A stretch of DNA of 27,886 nucleotides, taken from the NCBI GenBank assembly GCA_002454045.1, contig DKID01000008.1, forward strand, positions 1 through 27,886, in the 5' to 3' direction. The notes beneath the pieces are model-generated. The model did not search any database. It saw only the letters and a list, made by a program, of their open reading frames with translations, and was not told where the DNA came from. The translations under genes were made by a program, and so were the position numbers. The DNA comes from Nitrospina sp. UBA6727. Its GTDB lineage: Bacteria; Nitrospinota; Nitrospinia; Nitrospinales; VA-1. Of this stretch, positions 16,294 through 24,928 are shown piece after piece (the stretch's first letter is position 1; each line of letters begins with the position of its first letter).

Positions 16294-18117
16294 ATGAGTG
16301 ACAACGGAAGCGCGCCGGATATTTCCAGCCGCCTGCTGCGGCTCGTCATCGTTGGTCATGTTGACCACGGCAAATCCACCTTGGTCGGACGCCTCCTCTC
16401 CGACACCGACAGTCTGCCCGAAGGTAAACTCAACTTTGTCCGCGACATTTGCAAACAACAAGGCAAAGATTTCGAGTTTGCTTTTTTGTTGGACGCGTTG
16501 CAAGAAGAGCAGGAACAGGGAATCACCATCGACACTTCGCAGATTTTCTTCAGCACCGCGAAACGCAAATACGTCATCATCGACGCGCCGGGACACAAAG
16601 AGTTTCTGAAAAATATGGTGACAGGCGCCGCCGCCGCCGAGTCCGCCCTCCTGCTGATTGACGCCAACGAAGGCGTGCAAGAACAATCGCGCCGCCACGG
16701 TTATCTCTTGAAACTGCTGGGGCTCACGCAGGTCGCGGTGGTAATTAATAAGATGGACTTGGTCGACTACGACGAAAAAGCTTATACCCGCATCAAATCA
16801 GAATACACCGGCTTCCTGGATTCGTTGGGAATTAAGGCGAGAGAATTTATTCCCGTCGCCGCCAAACTTGGCGTGAACATCGCCGCGCGGAAAAATGAAA
16901 TGCCGTGGTACAAAGGGCTGACCGTTTTAGCCATGCTCGACCAGTTCGAAAAAAAAGTCTTGCCGGATCATCTCCCGTTGCGGTTGCCGGTGCAGGATGT
17001 TTATAAGTTTGACGGACGGCGCATCGTCGCCGGGCGAGTGGAGTCGGGCAAGATGAAAACCGGCGACCGCGTGATTTTCTCGCCGTCAAACAAGCAAGCG
17101 GTGATCAATTCCATTGAAGCGTGGAGCGTGCCAGAAAAACCCGTGGCCGCCGTTGCGTCGCAATCCATCGGCTTCACTCTCGACGAACAAATATTCGTGG
17201 AGCGCGGCGACATGTGTACCCTTATGGACCAGTTGCCCATCGTCTCCACCACCTTCGACGCCAACGTTTTTTGGATGGGCAAACAAAACTTAGAGAAAGG
17301 CAGGAAGTTCGTCATAAAATTAAATACGCAAGAAGTGGAATGCGAAGTGCTTGCGTTCAAAAAAGCCATCGATGCCTCCACCTTGAAAACTTTGCCCGAC
17401 CAAAACTTCATCGCCAGGAACGACGTCGCCGAGTTGACTTTGAAAACCCGCACCCCGGTCGCCTTTGACCTGTTCGGGTCCATCGCCACCACCGGGCGAT
17501 TCGTGTTGGTTGACGGATACGATGTCTGCGGCGGCGGCATCATCACCACTTACACCCCGTTGACCAAAACCGACAAACTCAGAGACGAAGTCCGCACCCG
17601 CGATTTTAATTGGGTCAAAAGTAAAATCAAATCGGAGGAAAGAGCGTACCGCAACGGACACAGAGCGGCGCTGATTCTCCTCACCGGCGACCGCGGCACG
17701 GGCAAAGGTCCGCTGGCAAAAACTTTGGAACACAACTTGTTCCAAAATAATTTCCAAAGTTATTTGCTCGACCGAAGGAACGTCAACCTCGGCGTCGCGG
17801 CGGACTTGGACGACCGCCAAAGCGGCGGCGAAAGTGAATCAGCAAGAAGGCTCGGGGAAGTGGCGAAACTTTTTCTCGACGCCGGCCACGTGGTGATCTC
17901 CACCTCCAACGCTTTTCGTCCAGGCGATCAGGCCGACCTCAGGCTGTTGGCGAACCCCTACCCGGTTGTGGAAATACAAGTCAGTTCGAAACCTTCGGGC
18001 GAACCCGACCTGATTCTCTCCGCGGAGGAAGCGCAAAACGCCGACGAAGCATCGCGCAAAATTCAGAACTTTCTCAAAGAAAAGAAAATTCTGATGGGAC
18101 ATAACTATTCGATTTAA
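16294..18117 (+). CDS. cysN: CysN GTPase with degenerate C-terminal APS-kinase-like domain
   Basis: Regulatory GTPase subunit of ATP sulfurylase, 607 aa. G-domain motifs are GHVDHGKST (21-29), GITID (76-80), DAPGH (97-101) and NKMD (152-155). EF-Tu-like beta-barrels extend to about 440. Residues 456-607 resemble CysC, the APS kinase that makes PAPS. The CysC core helix is kept (RRLGEVAKLFLDAGHVVIST, 518-537), but key motifs differ. The P-loop is GDRGTGKG (465-472) with Gly in place of the usual Ser/Thr, LDGDNVR is LDRRNVN (492-498), and the ISPYRxxR loop is altered to NAFRPGDQADLR. Kinase activity is therefore doubtful. A GGGGA stretch inside the cysD end serves as ribosome binding site. Confidence 0.93.
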   Translation: MSDNGSAPDISSRLLRLVIVGHVDHGKSTLVGRLLSDTDSLPEGKLNFVRDICKQQGKDFEFAFLLDALQEEQEQGITIDTSQIFFSTAKRKYVIIDAPGHKEFLKNMVTGAAAAESALLLIDANEGVQEQSRRHGYLLKLLGLTQVAVVINKMDLVDYDEKAYTRIKSEYTGFLDSLGIKAREFIPVAAKLGVNIAARKNEMPWYKGLTVLAMLDQFEKKVLPDHLPLRLPVQDVYKFDGRRIVAGRVESGKMKTGDRVIFSPSNKQAVINSIEAWSVPEKPVAAVASQSIGFTLDEQIFVERGDMCTLMDQLPIVSTTFDANVFWMGKQNLEKGRKFVIKLNTQEVECEVLAFKKAIDASTLKTLPDQNFIARNDVAELTLKTRTPVAFDLFGSIATTGRFVLVDGYDVCGGGIITTYTPLTKTDKLRDEVRTRDFNWVKSKIKSEERAYRNGHRAALILLTGDRGTGKGPLAKTLEHNLFQNNFQSYLLDRRNVNLGVAADLDDRQSGGESESARRLGEVAKLFLDAGHVVISTSNAFRPGDQADLRLLANPYPVVEIQVSSKPSGEPDLILSAEEAQNADEASRKIQNFLKEKKILMGHNYSI

Positions 18118-18183
18118 CTTTCCGCCGCAGATACAACCCGCCGTTGCGCCGCCGCGTCTCAATTTCGCATCTAACATATAAGG

Positions 18184-18213
18184 TTGACATCGGCGTGGAT
18201 GTCGGGCATTAAT
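18184..18213 (+). promoter_or_regulatory. Promoter with overlapping inverted repeat, ferredoxin gene
   Basis: TTGACA at 18184-18189 is a perfect -35; ATTAAT at 18208-18213 is a weaker -10 at 18-base spacing. GACATC (18186-18191) and GATGTC (18198-18203) form a perfect 6-6-6 inverted repeat that overlaps the -35 and the spacer. That is a plausible position for a repressor or activator site. Confidence 0.45.
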
Positions 18214-18265
18214 GATTTTTTTGCGCCGCGTTGCAAAGTTGGAAGACACGGAGTTTGATTTCGCC

Positions 18266-18571
18266 ATGCCGAAGATTAAGTTCATCAACACGGAGACCAA
18301 CGAAACCGTCGACCTAAAAGCTGGCTACGGAGCCAACCTGCGAAAAGCCGCGCTCTACAACAACGCCGAAACGTACAAAGGGATAAACAAATTTTTGAAC
18401 TGCCGCGGTCACGGTTTATGCGGCAAGTGCGTGGTGGAAATCGAACCGCTTGAAAACGTGAACCCGCGCACATTTTTCGAGACCGCCCACAAACTCGAAC
18501 CCCACCAGAAACTCGGCTGCCGCGTTAAAGTCTATGGCGACATCACCGTCAAAGCCGCCATCGCCGACTAG
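18266..18571 (+). CDS. [2Fe-2S] ferredoxin
   Basis: 101-aa soluble electron carrier. Cysteines C46, C52, C55 and C85 follow a C-x5-C-x2-C-x29-C pattern (NCRGHGLCGKC ... LGCRV), that of plant/adrenodoxin-type [2Fe-2S] proteins. The start at 18266 (MPKIKFINTE) gives the normal beta-grasp beginning; GGAG lies 12 bases upstream. An upstream in-frame start at 18212 would add an atypical basic leader. It follows cysN by 148 bases but seems to have its own promoter. It may feed APS or sulfite reduction, or another redox enzyme; context does not decide. Confidence 0.9.
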   Translation: MPKIKFINTETNETVDLKAGYGANLRKAALYNNAETYKGINKFLNCRGHGLCGKCVVEIEPLENVNPRTFFETAHKLEPHQKLGCRVKVYGDITVKAAIAD

Positions 18572-18624
18572 CCGTTCGGCCGCATGTCGCCTCCCCTTCC
18601 CCGCATTTTATTTTTCGTAGCAAC

Positions 18625-19419
18625 ATGAACCTGCAAGGCAGAAGAGTGATCATCACCGGGGCGGGCGACGGTATCGGCAGGGCTCTTGCCTTGGCGTTTG
18701 CCGAAGCGGGCGCCACGGTCGCCGTCTGCGCGCGAAGCCGCGAGCGTTTGGATTCCTTGTCCGACGAAATCGCCGGCGACGCCACGAAAAAACATCTTTT
18801 CATCGCCGCGGACCTCGGCAAGATGGAAGGGGTGCAAGCCTTCCACGAAACCGTGACGAAACAACTGGGGCAAGTTGACGTGCTGATCAATAATGTCGGC
18901 GCGATTTTGAAGTCGGCAAACTTTTTTGAACTGACGGATCAGGACTGGGAAGATTCGTTTCAAATTAATCTGATGTCCGCCGTCCGGCTGACTCGGTTAT
19001 GCGTTCCCTCGCTGAAGCAATCTGCTTGCGCGCGAATCATCAACATTTCATCCATCGCGGCGGCAAGTCCGCGGGAAAACTTTCCCCACTACAGCGCGAT
19101 GAAAGCCGGACTTTCCAACTTCACCGTTTCCCTCGCTCAGACGCTGGCGGCGGAAAAAATTTTGGTCAACTCCATTTCCCCCGGTCCCGTGTGGAGCAAG
19201 TCGTGGGAGGACGCGGCGCGGGAACAAAGCAACGCGGCTTCCTTCGCGCAAACGAAAAAAGAAATCATGGCGCAAACCGGGAAGACGATTCCCTTAAACA
19301 GAATGGGCGTGCCGGAAGACGTGACCGGACTCGCCCTGTTCTTGGCGTCCGACCAAGCCGCGTGGATCACCGCCACGAACTTTAACGTTGACGGCGGTTT
19401 AGCGCGGAATCCATTTTAA
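18625..19419 (+). CDS. SDR family NAD(P)-dependent oxidoreductase
   Basis: 264-aa classical short-chain dehydrogenase. The cofactor motif is TGAGDGIG (11-18), the NNVG motif is at 89-92, the catalytic Ser lies in NISS (140-143), and Tyr156 and Lys160 form YSAMK. The late SPGPVWSKSWEDAAREQ and C-terminal GLALFLASDQAAWITATNFNVDGG are typical. The substrate cannot be predicted. FabG-like members and 3-oxoacyl or sugar dehydrogenases are all possible. No clear Shine-Dalgarno precedes ATG 18625. Confidence 0.9.
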   Translation: MNLQGRRVIITGAGDGIGRALALAFAEAGATVAVCARSRERLDSLSDEIAGDATKKHLFIAADLGKMEGVQAFHETVTKQLGQVDVLINNVGAILKSANFFELTDQDWEDSFQINLMSAVRLTRLCVPSLKQSACARIINISSIAAASPRENFPHYSAMKAGLSNFTVSLAQTLAAEKILVNSISPGPVWSKSWEDAAREQSNAASFAQTKKEIMAQTGKTIPLNRMGVPEDVTGLALFLASDQAAWITATNFNVDGGLARNPF

Positions 19420-19540
19420 TAAACGCGCAACGTTTTCCCGCCGCGGAAAAATCGGCGGCGTTGTCCCGTTGCGAAAAAAAATCGCCGCGGGCTTTCTCGT
19501 CGCAGAAAAAACCGGCGGCATTTTTTCATCGCATTTTTTT

Positions 19541-20923
19541 ATGGCAACTGACATCAACCCGCAAATCTTTCGCGAATACGACATACGCGGCGTGGTCGGC
19601 AAAGACCTCGTCCCCGAAACCGTTCGGCAAATCGGCAAAGCCATCGGCACCTACATGAAACGCCACGGAGGAAAATCGCTGGTGTTGGGATGGGACGTTC
19701 GCCCAAGTTCGGCGGGCTTCCGCGACATTTTGTCCGCCGCCCTGACCTCCACCGGATGCGATGTCATAGACGTTGGAAAAGTCCCCACGCCCGTTTCCTA
19801 CTTCGCCCTCCATCATCTCAAAGCCGACGGCGGCGTGATGATCACGGGTAGCCACAATCCGCCGGAGTTCAACGGATTCAAAATCAGTCAGAGCCGACAC
19901 AGTTTATACGGCGAAAAAATCCGCGGGCTGAAAAGTTTAATCGACGCCGGCGATTTTGAAATCGGGTCAGGAAAAATTGAACGGATAAATGTTTTGGAAC
20001 CGTATGTCGAACATCTCTGCTCCATCCTGCACATTCCCAGAAAAGTGAAAGTTGTGGTGGACGGCGGCAACGGGTGCTTCGGCACCGTCGGTCCGCGACT
20101 CTTGCGAAAACTCGGACTAGACCCCATAGAAATTTTTTGCGAACCGGACGGAACTTTTCCCAACCACCATCCCGACCCCACCGTCGCGGAAAACTTGCAA
20201 TGGTTGATTGAAAAAGTTCGCGACGAAAACGCGGAACTCGGCATCGGGTTTGATGGAGACGCCGACCGCATCGGCATCGTCGATGACAACGGCGATATTT
20301 TATGGGGCGACCAACTGTTGACCATTTTCGCGCGGGATATCCTGTCGCGAAATCCCGGCGCCACCATCGTCGGCGAAGTCAAATGCTCGCAGAACTTATT
20401 TGACGATATTGCAAAACGCGGCGGGATTCCGATTATGGCGGCGGCGGGACACTCCCTAATCAAAAATAAAATGCGGGAGACCGGCGCGCTCCTCGGCGGG
20501 GAGATGAGCGGCCACGTTTGTTTCGCCGACAATTATTTTGGATTCGACGACGCCGTGTTTGCCGCGGGGCGGATATTGCAAATTGTCGCGCAGTCCAACC
20601 AAAAAGTTTCGGAAATGCTCGCCGACCTTCCCGAGACGGCTTGCACGCCGGAGATTCGCATCGACTGTCCCGACGACAAAAAGTTTGCAATCGTGCAGGA
20701 ACTGACGGAATTTTTCAGAAGCCGCTACCAAGTCGTTGACATCGACGGCGTGCGGATAAACTTTGGCGACGGTTGGGCGCTAATCCGCGCGTCCAATACT
20801 CAGCCGATACTCGTGCTGAGATTTGAAGCCAAAACGCAAGCCCGCCTTAAAGAATTGGTGCGCATCATAAAAAAACAAGTAGACCGCCACCAACCCGTCG
20901 TCCAGTTTGATTACCCGGCGTGA
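19541..20923 (+). CDS. Phosphomannomutase/phosphoglucomutase (AlgC/ManB type)
   Basis: Interconverts hexose 1- and 6-phosphates for polysaccharide and LPS precursors. The protein is 460 aa from ATG 19541. It starts with NPQIFREYDIRGVVGKDL, the usual family N-terminus. The phosphoserine loop TGSHNP has S104. The Mg-binding loop is DGDADR at 238-243, the sugar loop is GGEMSGH, and the phosphate-binding loop RASNTQPILVLRFEA is near the C-terminus. The frame extends upstream to 19469 but adds only atypical sequence. The ATG follows a T-run with no Shine-Dalgarno. Confidence 0.93.
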   Translation: MATDINPQIFREYDIRGVVGKDLVPETVRQIGKAIGTYMKRHGGKSLVLGWDVRPSSAGFRDILSAALTSTGCDVIDVGKVPTPVSYFALHHLKADGGVMITGSHNPPEFNGFKISQSRHSLYGEKIRGLKSLIDAGDFEIGSGKIERINVLEPYVEHLCSILHIPRKVKVVVDGGNGCFGTVGPRLLRKLGLDPIEIFCEPDGTFPNHHPDPTVAENLQWLIEKVRDENAELGIGFDGDADRIGIVDDNGDILWGDQLLTIFARDILSRNPGATIVGEVKCSQNLFDDIAKRGGIPIMAAAGHSLIKNKMRETGALLGGEMSGHVCFADNYFGFDDAVFAAGRILQIVAQSNQKVSEMLADLPETACTPEIRIDCPDDKKFAIVQELTEFFRSRYQVVDIDGVRINFGDGWALIRASNTQPILVLRFEAKTQARLKELVRIIKKQVDRHQPVVQFDYPA

Positions 20924-21141
20924 CTCATCGGCGCGCCACCACTCGGCGCGGAGCGGACTCGCGGAAATTTATTCGGCGGGCGAAGAGTTGCGCGCAATCC
21001 ATCACTGCGAACGTCGTCGTCATTGCGAAACGTCGTCACCGTCATCGCGGTAAAGTTGGGATGGTCTGATTTTGTTTGCGGCGGGGGGAGTAGCGGGGGC
21101 GAGGCGGGTTCGGTAAGTTCGGCAGCGGCGGGCTGGCGGGT
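20924..21141. other. Convergent intergenic spacer with GTC/ATTGCG repeats
   Basis: Between two convergent genes. 20990-21055 contains CGTCGTCGTCATTGCG, then GCGAAACGTCGTC and CACCGTCATCGCGG, a degenerate short-period pattern seen in other gaps. 21070-21140 is GGCGGG-rich. Read on the minus strand in a shifted frame, it would give a proline-rich peptide, which I do not call. No strong terminator was identified. Confidence 0.45.
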
Positions 21142-21510
21142 TTAAAAACTGAGCCCGTTTTTCTTGAGCCATTCATCGGTGTCAAACTTTTTGTTGGCGA
21201 ACTCGTGGTACTCGATTTCTTTTTTTGAAAGTTCGCGGCCATCGATGAACTGCGGCTTTTGGATAGACTTTTTACTTTTACGTTTCTTGGGCGCGGGCGA
21301 CCGTCCCGCCGCGGTTTCCTCTTCCGACTCGAGCGCATCGGTCAACACTTCCATCTTAAGTACCAACACCATAAAACTCTTGGAGCAAATGTGATCGTTT
21401 TTCTGAATTTCGGAAATGATCTTTTTCACTTTGGGTGAAGTCATGACCGCCTCGGTGACCACCTTGGACAACTTTTCAAAAATGCGCTCCGACCCGTCGA
21501 GATTACTCAC
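21142..21510 (-). CDS. Small lysine-rich protein of unknown function
   Basis: 122 aa, not recognised. The N-terminal half is predicted helical (SERIFEKLSKVVTEAVMTSPKVKKIISEIQKNDHICSKSFMVLVLKMEVLTDAL). An acidic spot (ESEEE) and a basic linker (PAPKKRKSKK) follow. The end FIDGRELSKKEIEYHEFANKKFDTDEWLKKNGLSF looks like a compact helical tail. No signal peptide or membrane segment is present. The GTG start at 21510 has a purine-rich GGAAGGGGGGG ribosome binding site. It lies 129 bases downstream of the MoeZ-like gene on the same strand but need not be co-transcribed. Confidence 0.65.
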   Translation of the reverse strand: MSNLDGSERIFEKLSKVVTEAVMTSPKVKKIISEIQKNDHICSKSFMVLVLKMEVLTDALESEEETAAGRSPAPKKRKSKKSIQKPQFIDGRELSKKEIEYHEFANKKFDTDEWLKKNGLSF

Positions 21511-21639
21511 AAGCCCCCCCTTCCGTTTTCTGACACAAAGAAGAAAACCTCGTTCCGTATTTTCGTTGCACCTTAAACTTCCCCGACCACCTTGTCAAGC
21601 AGACGACCGCGCCGCCGCGTCGTCATTGCGCGCGCCGCG

Positions 21640-22794
21640 TTAATACAGGGGGACGGAGGCATCGATTTTCTCCGACCATTCGTTGATGCCGCCGCGCATA
21701 CTTTTCAAGTTGCTGAATCCCATTTTCTGCAGCGCCTTCAACGCGTTCATCGAACGCACCCCGGCCTTGCAGTGCAACACGATTTCTTCGTCGGGACGCA
21801 AGCCGTTTAATTTTTTGACGTCGTTGGCTTCAATGTCGCCGAGTGGTATCAGCGTCGCGCCGGCGATTTTGCAAATTTGATATTCGGACGGTTCGCGCAC
21901 ATCGATTAACTTGAACGCGTGTTTGGCGTCCAACATTTGCTTGACTTGCTCCACGCCAATTTCCAGCGCCGCATCGGCGGTCGACTCTTCCGCCGCCGGG
22001 ATGCCGCAGAACTGGTCGTAGTCGATCAACTCCGTGATGGTCGGGTTTTCGCCGCAAATCGGGCAGGACTTGTCTTTGTGCAATTTCAATTCTCTAAACT
22101 TCATCGACAAAGCGTCAAACAACAGAAGCCGCCCGACCAGCGATTCGCCTTCGCCCAGCACCAATTTGATGACCTCGTTGGCTTGAATCAAACCGACGAT
22201 GCCCGGCAAAATTCCGAGCACTCCACCCTCGGCGCAACTAGGCACCATGCCCGGCGGCGGCGGTTCGGGATATAGACAGCGGTAGCACGGTCCCAATCGC
22301 GAATCGAACACCGAAGCCTGTCCTTCAAAACGCAGGATGCATCCGTAGATGTAAGGTTTCCGCAACAACACGCAGGCGTCGCTGGCGAGATAACGGGTGG
22401 GAAAATTGTCCGTGCCGTCGACGATGATGTCGTAGTCGGAAAAAATCTTCATCGCGTTTTCCGAAGTCAAGCGCGTGTTGTAAGTGGTGACGCGAACATC
22501 GGAATTCAAATCGGCGATGCGGTCTTTTGCCGAATCCACTTTCAACTTTCCCACCGTCGATTCTCCGTGCGCCACTTGCCGTTGCAGGTTGCTGAACTCG
22601 ACCACGTCAAAATCGATCAGCCCGATGTTGCCCACTCCCGCCGCCGCAAGATAAAGAGCCGACGGCGAACCGAGCCCGCCGGTGCCGATTAAAAGTACTT
22701 TGGAGTTGCAGATTTTTTCCTGCCCCGCAACTCCCACCTCCGGCAAAAGTAAGTGCCGACTGTAACGATTGATTTGGTTTTGCGTCAAAGCCAT
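21640..22794 (-). CDS. moeZ: MoeZ-type adenylyltransferase/sulfurtransferase (ThiF/MoeB-rhodanese)
   Basis: Activates the C-terminal glycine of a ubiquitin-like sulfur carrier (MoaD, ThiS or similar) by adenylation, then loads sulfur through its rhodanese domain. The protein is 384 aa. Residues 1-265 are the E1-like domain: GTGGLGSPSALYLAAAGVG (37-55), zinc cysteines C170, C173, C244 and C247, and C187 in the loop PSCAEGGVLG. Residues 275-384 are rhodanese, with DVREPSEYQ and active-site loop CKAGVRS (C342-S348). The ATG has AAGAGG 10 bases upstream. With moeA and mobBA in the same window, a role in molybdopterin sulfuration is plausible; thiamine or cysteine synthesis are alternatives. Confidence 0.93.
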   Translation of the reverse strand: MALTQNQINRYSRHLLLPEVGVAGQEKICNSKVLLIGTGGLGSPSALYLAAAGVGNIGLIDFDVVEFSNLQRQVAHGESTVGKLKVDSAKDRIADLNSDVRVTTYNTRLTSENAMKIFSDYDIIVDGTDNFPTRYLASDACVLLRKPYIYGCILRFEGQASVFDSRLGPCYRCLYPEPPPPGMVPSCAEGGVLGILPGIVGLIQANEVIKLVLGEGESLVGRLLLFDALSMKFRELKLHKDKSCPICGENPTITELIDYDQFCGIPAAEESTADAALEIGVEQVKQMLDAKHAFKLIDVREPSEYQICKIAGATLIPLGDIEANDVKKLNGLRPDEEIVLHCKAGVRSMNALKALQKMGFSNLKSMRGGINEWSEKIDASVPLY

Positions 22795-22977
22795 AACGAA
22801 TCATCCTCTTAAAAAACGATCACTGTTTTTTCTGTTACCGATTAAATTTAATTCTACCACCCGCGCGGCGTGAGGGGCAACCGACAATGCTGTCATCCGG
22901 CGGCGATGATTTTTCGCGGCGCGACCACGGAAACCGTTGCCCGCGGGTCCCGCGGCGGGCGGGCGTCACGCCGACAT
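22795..22977. other. Spacer carrying the promoter region of the MoeZ-like gene
   Basis: 22810-22860 is AT-rich and probably holds the minus-strand promoter of the MoeZ-like gene, though no -35/-10 pair is clear. 22861-22977 is GC-rich with several GCGGC blocks and no gene. Confidence 0.4.
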
Positions 22978-24165
22978 TCACGAGCCGCCGAGTTCCGCGT
23001 AGGCTTGCTCCAACCCGGCGACTGCGCCGGCGATGACGGCGTCGGCGAAGCAAAATGAAATGCGGAAAAAACCCGGCAAGCCGAATCCTCTGCCCGGCAC
23101 CACCAGCACTTTTTTTTCCGCCAACTTTTTCGCGAACATCACTTCATCTTCCAACGGCGACTTCGGAAAAAAATAAAACGCGCCCTGCGGTTTCACCACC
23201 TCATACCCAATCCGCGTCAGTTCTTTGTACAAATAATCACGTTTGCGTTGATACTCTTTCACGTCCACCGTCACGCCCTGAACTTGTTTCGCCACGCGCT
23301 GGATAAACGCCGGCGCATTCACGAATCCCAACACGCGGTTGCAGAAGATTAGCCCCGCCATGATTGACGCGGCGGCGTCGCAACGTGGATGCACCGCGAC
23401 AAAACCGATGCGCTCGCCGGCAAGCGCGATGTCCTTTGAATGCGAAGTGATGTAAATACTGTGCGCGTAAAACTCCATGATGTTCGGCGCTTCCACACCG
23501 TCAAACGTGATTTTTTTATACGGGTCGTCCGAGATTAAATAAACCGTTTCGCCGCGCTGGTTAGAATGCGTTTTTAATATGCGCGCCAACTCGCGCAATT
23601 CATCGCGCCGATAAACCACCCCGGTCGGATTGTTCGGCGAGTTGATGATGACGGCTTTGGTTTTTTCGTTGAGCGCGTTTTTCACGGCGGCGAAATCGAG
23701 ACGGAAATCATCCCGCGTCGGCACGGGCACCGCCTTCCCCCCGTGGTTGTCGGCGTAAAACAGGTACTCCACAAAATAAGGCGCGAAGATGATGACCTCG
23801 TCGCCCGGGTCGAGCAAAGTTTTTAAAGTGATGTTGAGTCCGCCCGCCGCGCCGCACACCATGACCACATCGTCGAGCGAAAGTTTCACCTTGCATTCCG
23901 GGGACAGCGACTCGGCGATGACGGCGCGCACATCAGCAAGCCCGGCGTTGGGCGTGTAACGGTGCAAGCCGCGCGCCTCGTCCCGCGCACTTTCCACCAA
24001 CGCTTTGCGCACCGCCGCCGGCGGCTCCATCACTGGGTTTCCCAACGATAGGTCGAACACGTTTTCTTCGCCGAACTCTTTTTTGAGACGGATGCCCTCC
24101 TCAAACATTTTGCGAATCCAAGAAGACTTCTCCATGAACCCGCCGACTTTTTTCGATATCGCCAT
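22978..24165 (-). CDS. Class I/II PLP-dependent aminotransferase
   Basis: Fold-type I aminotransferase, 395 aa from ATG 24165. Landmarks are FDLSLGNPVMEPP (37-49), HRYTPNAGLADVR (68-80), NSPNNPTGVVY (175-185), the PLP-binding ISDDPY (211-216; D213 expected to contact the pyridine nitrogen) and the Schiff-base lysine K244 in SHSKDIALAGERIGF. The SDDPY form, instead of the usual SDEPY, is a mild variant. Substrate is undetermined (aspartate, alanine or another amino acid). The start at 24165 is supported by GGAG at 8-base spacing; MEKSSW at 24135 is an alternative. It is divergent from the ABC exporter genes, sharing a gap of about 79 bases. Confidence 0.9.
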   Translation of the reverse strand: MAISKKVGGFMEKSSWIRKMFEEGIRLKKEFGEENVFDLSLGNPVMEPPAAVRKALVESARDEARGLHRYTPNAGLADVRAVIAESLSPECKVKLSLDDVVMVCGAAGGLNITLKTLLDPGDEVIIFAPYFVEYLFYADNHGGKAVPVPTRDDFRLDFAAVKNALNEKTKAVIINSPNNPTGVVYRRDELRELARILKTHSNQRGETVYLISDDPYKKITFDGVEAPNIMEFYAHSIYITSHSKDIALAGERIGFVAVHPRCDAAASIMAGLIFCNRVLGFVNAPAFIQRVAKQVQGVTVDVKEYQRKRDYLYKELTRIGYEVVKPQGAFYFFPKSPLEDEVMFAKKLAEKKVLVVPGRGFGLPGFFRISFCFADAVIAGAVAGLEQAYAELGGS

Positions 24166-24202
24166 GTTGAAACTCCGCGGCAAAATTATTCCCGACAACT
24201 CG

Positions 24203-24211
24203 TGCTATATT
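24203..24211 (+). promoter_or_regulatory. Extended -10 promoter candidate for the ABC exporter operon
   Basis: TGCTATATT at 24203-24211 is an extended -10 (TGnTATATT). No clear -35 precedes it, which is tolerable for extended -10 promoters. Transcription would start about 27 bases before ATG 24245. Confidence 0.4.
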
Positions 24212-24244
24212 AAGCCAAATCCGTTGCGCAATATTTTTTTCTTT

Positions 24245-24928
24245 ATGACCACTCCGATCATTCAATTCGTCGACGTCCACAAGTCTTATCGGAATGGCGC
24301 CCAGCCGATAACCGCGTTGGCGTCGGTGAACCTGCGCCTCTACGCGGGCGACTTCGCCACCATCATCGGTCCCAGCGGCGGCGGGAAAACCACTTTGCTC
24401 AACTTGTTGGCGGGACTCGACCTGCCCGACCGCGGACAAATTATTCTCAACGGTCGGAAGATGTCCGACCTTTCCGACCACGACTTGACACTGCTGCGCC
24501 GCGAAGAAATCGGTATCGTGTTTCAGTTTTTCAACCTCATGCCAACCTTGACGGTGATGGAAAACGTAGAGTTGCCGCTGCTGTTGGCGCACTCGTCGCG
24601 CACCGGTGGCGAACACACCAAAACTCTGCTCGACTATGTCGGACTTTGGCACCGCGCCGATTCTTTTCCCGCGGAACTTTCCGGCGGCGAGATGCAGAGA
24701 GTCGCCATCGCCCGCGCCCTCGCGCATCGTCCCGCCATCTTGCTTGCCGACGAACCCACCGGCAATCTCGATTCGGAAAACGGAATGAAAATTCTCGACC
24801 TCATGCGGCAAGCCTCCGCCGACTTTCAAACCACGGTAGTTTTGGCAACCCACAATCCGCAAGTTGCAAAAATTGGTAGCCGCCATTTTGAAATCCGCGA
24901 CGGCAAACTGACCGACAAAACGCCGTGA
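24245..24928 (+). CDS. ABC transporter ATP-binding protein (YbbA/LolD-like)
   Basis: 227-aa ATPase of the MacB/LolD/YbbA family. Walker A is GPSGGGKTT (42-50), the Q-loop Q94 lies in VFQFFNL, the signature is LSGGEMQR (145-152), Walker B is ILLADE (165-170), and H203 is the switch histidine. It powers the permease encoded next; the two genes overlap by GTGA. I chose ATG 24245, where the family N-terminus begins (PIIQFVDVHKSY); the frame stays open to 24005 across the divergent gene. No Shine-Dalgarno is visible before the ATG. Confidence 0.93.
   Translation: MTTPIIQFVDVHKSYRNGAQPITALASVNLRLYAGDFATIIGPSGGGKTTLLNLLAGLDLPDRGQIILNGRKMSDLSDHDLTLLRREEIGIVFQFFNLMPTLTVMENVELPLLLAHSSRTGGEHTKTLLDYVGLWHRADSFPAELSGGEMQRVAIARALAHRPAILLADEPTGNLDSENGMKILDLMRQASADFQTTVVLATHNPQVAKIGSRHFEIRDGKLTDKTP

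Noticed and set aside
19425..19475. A terminator hairpin after the SDR gene
   Set aside because: CCGCCG and CGGCGG can pair, but the arms are bulged and no T-run follows.
21042..21338. A proline-rich continuation of the small lysine-rich protein in a shifted frame
   Set aside because: It lies in GC-rich spacer. No slippery site was seen, and the 122-aa frame ends cleanly.
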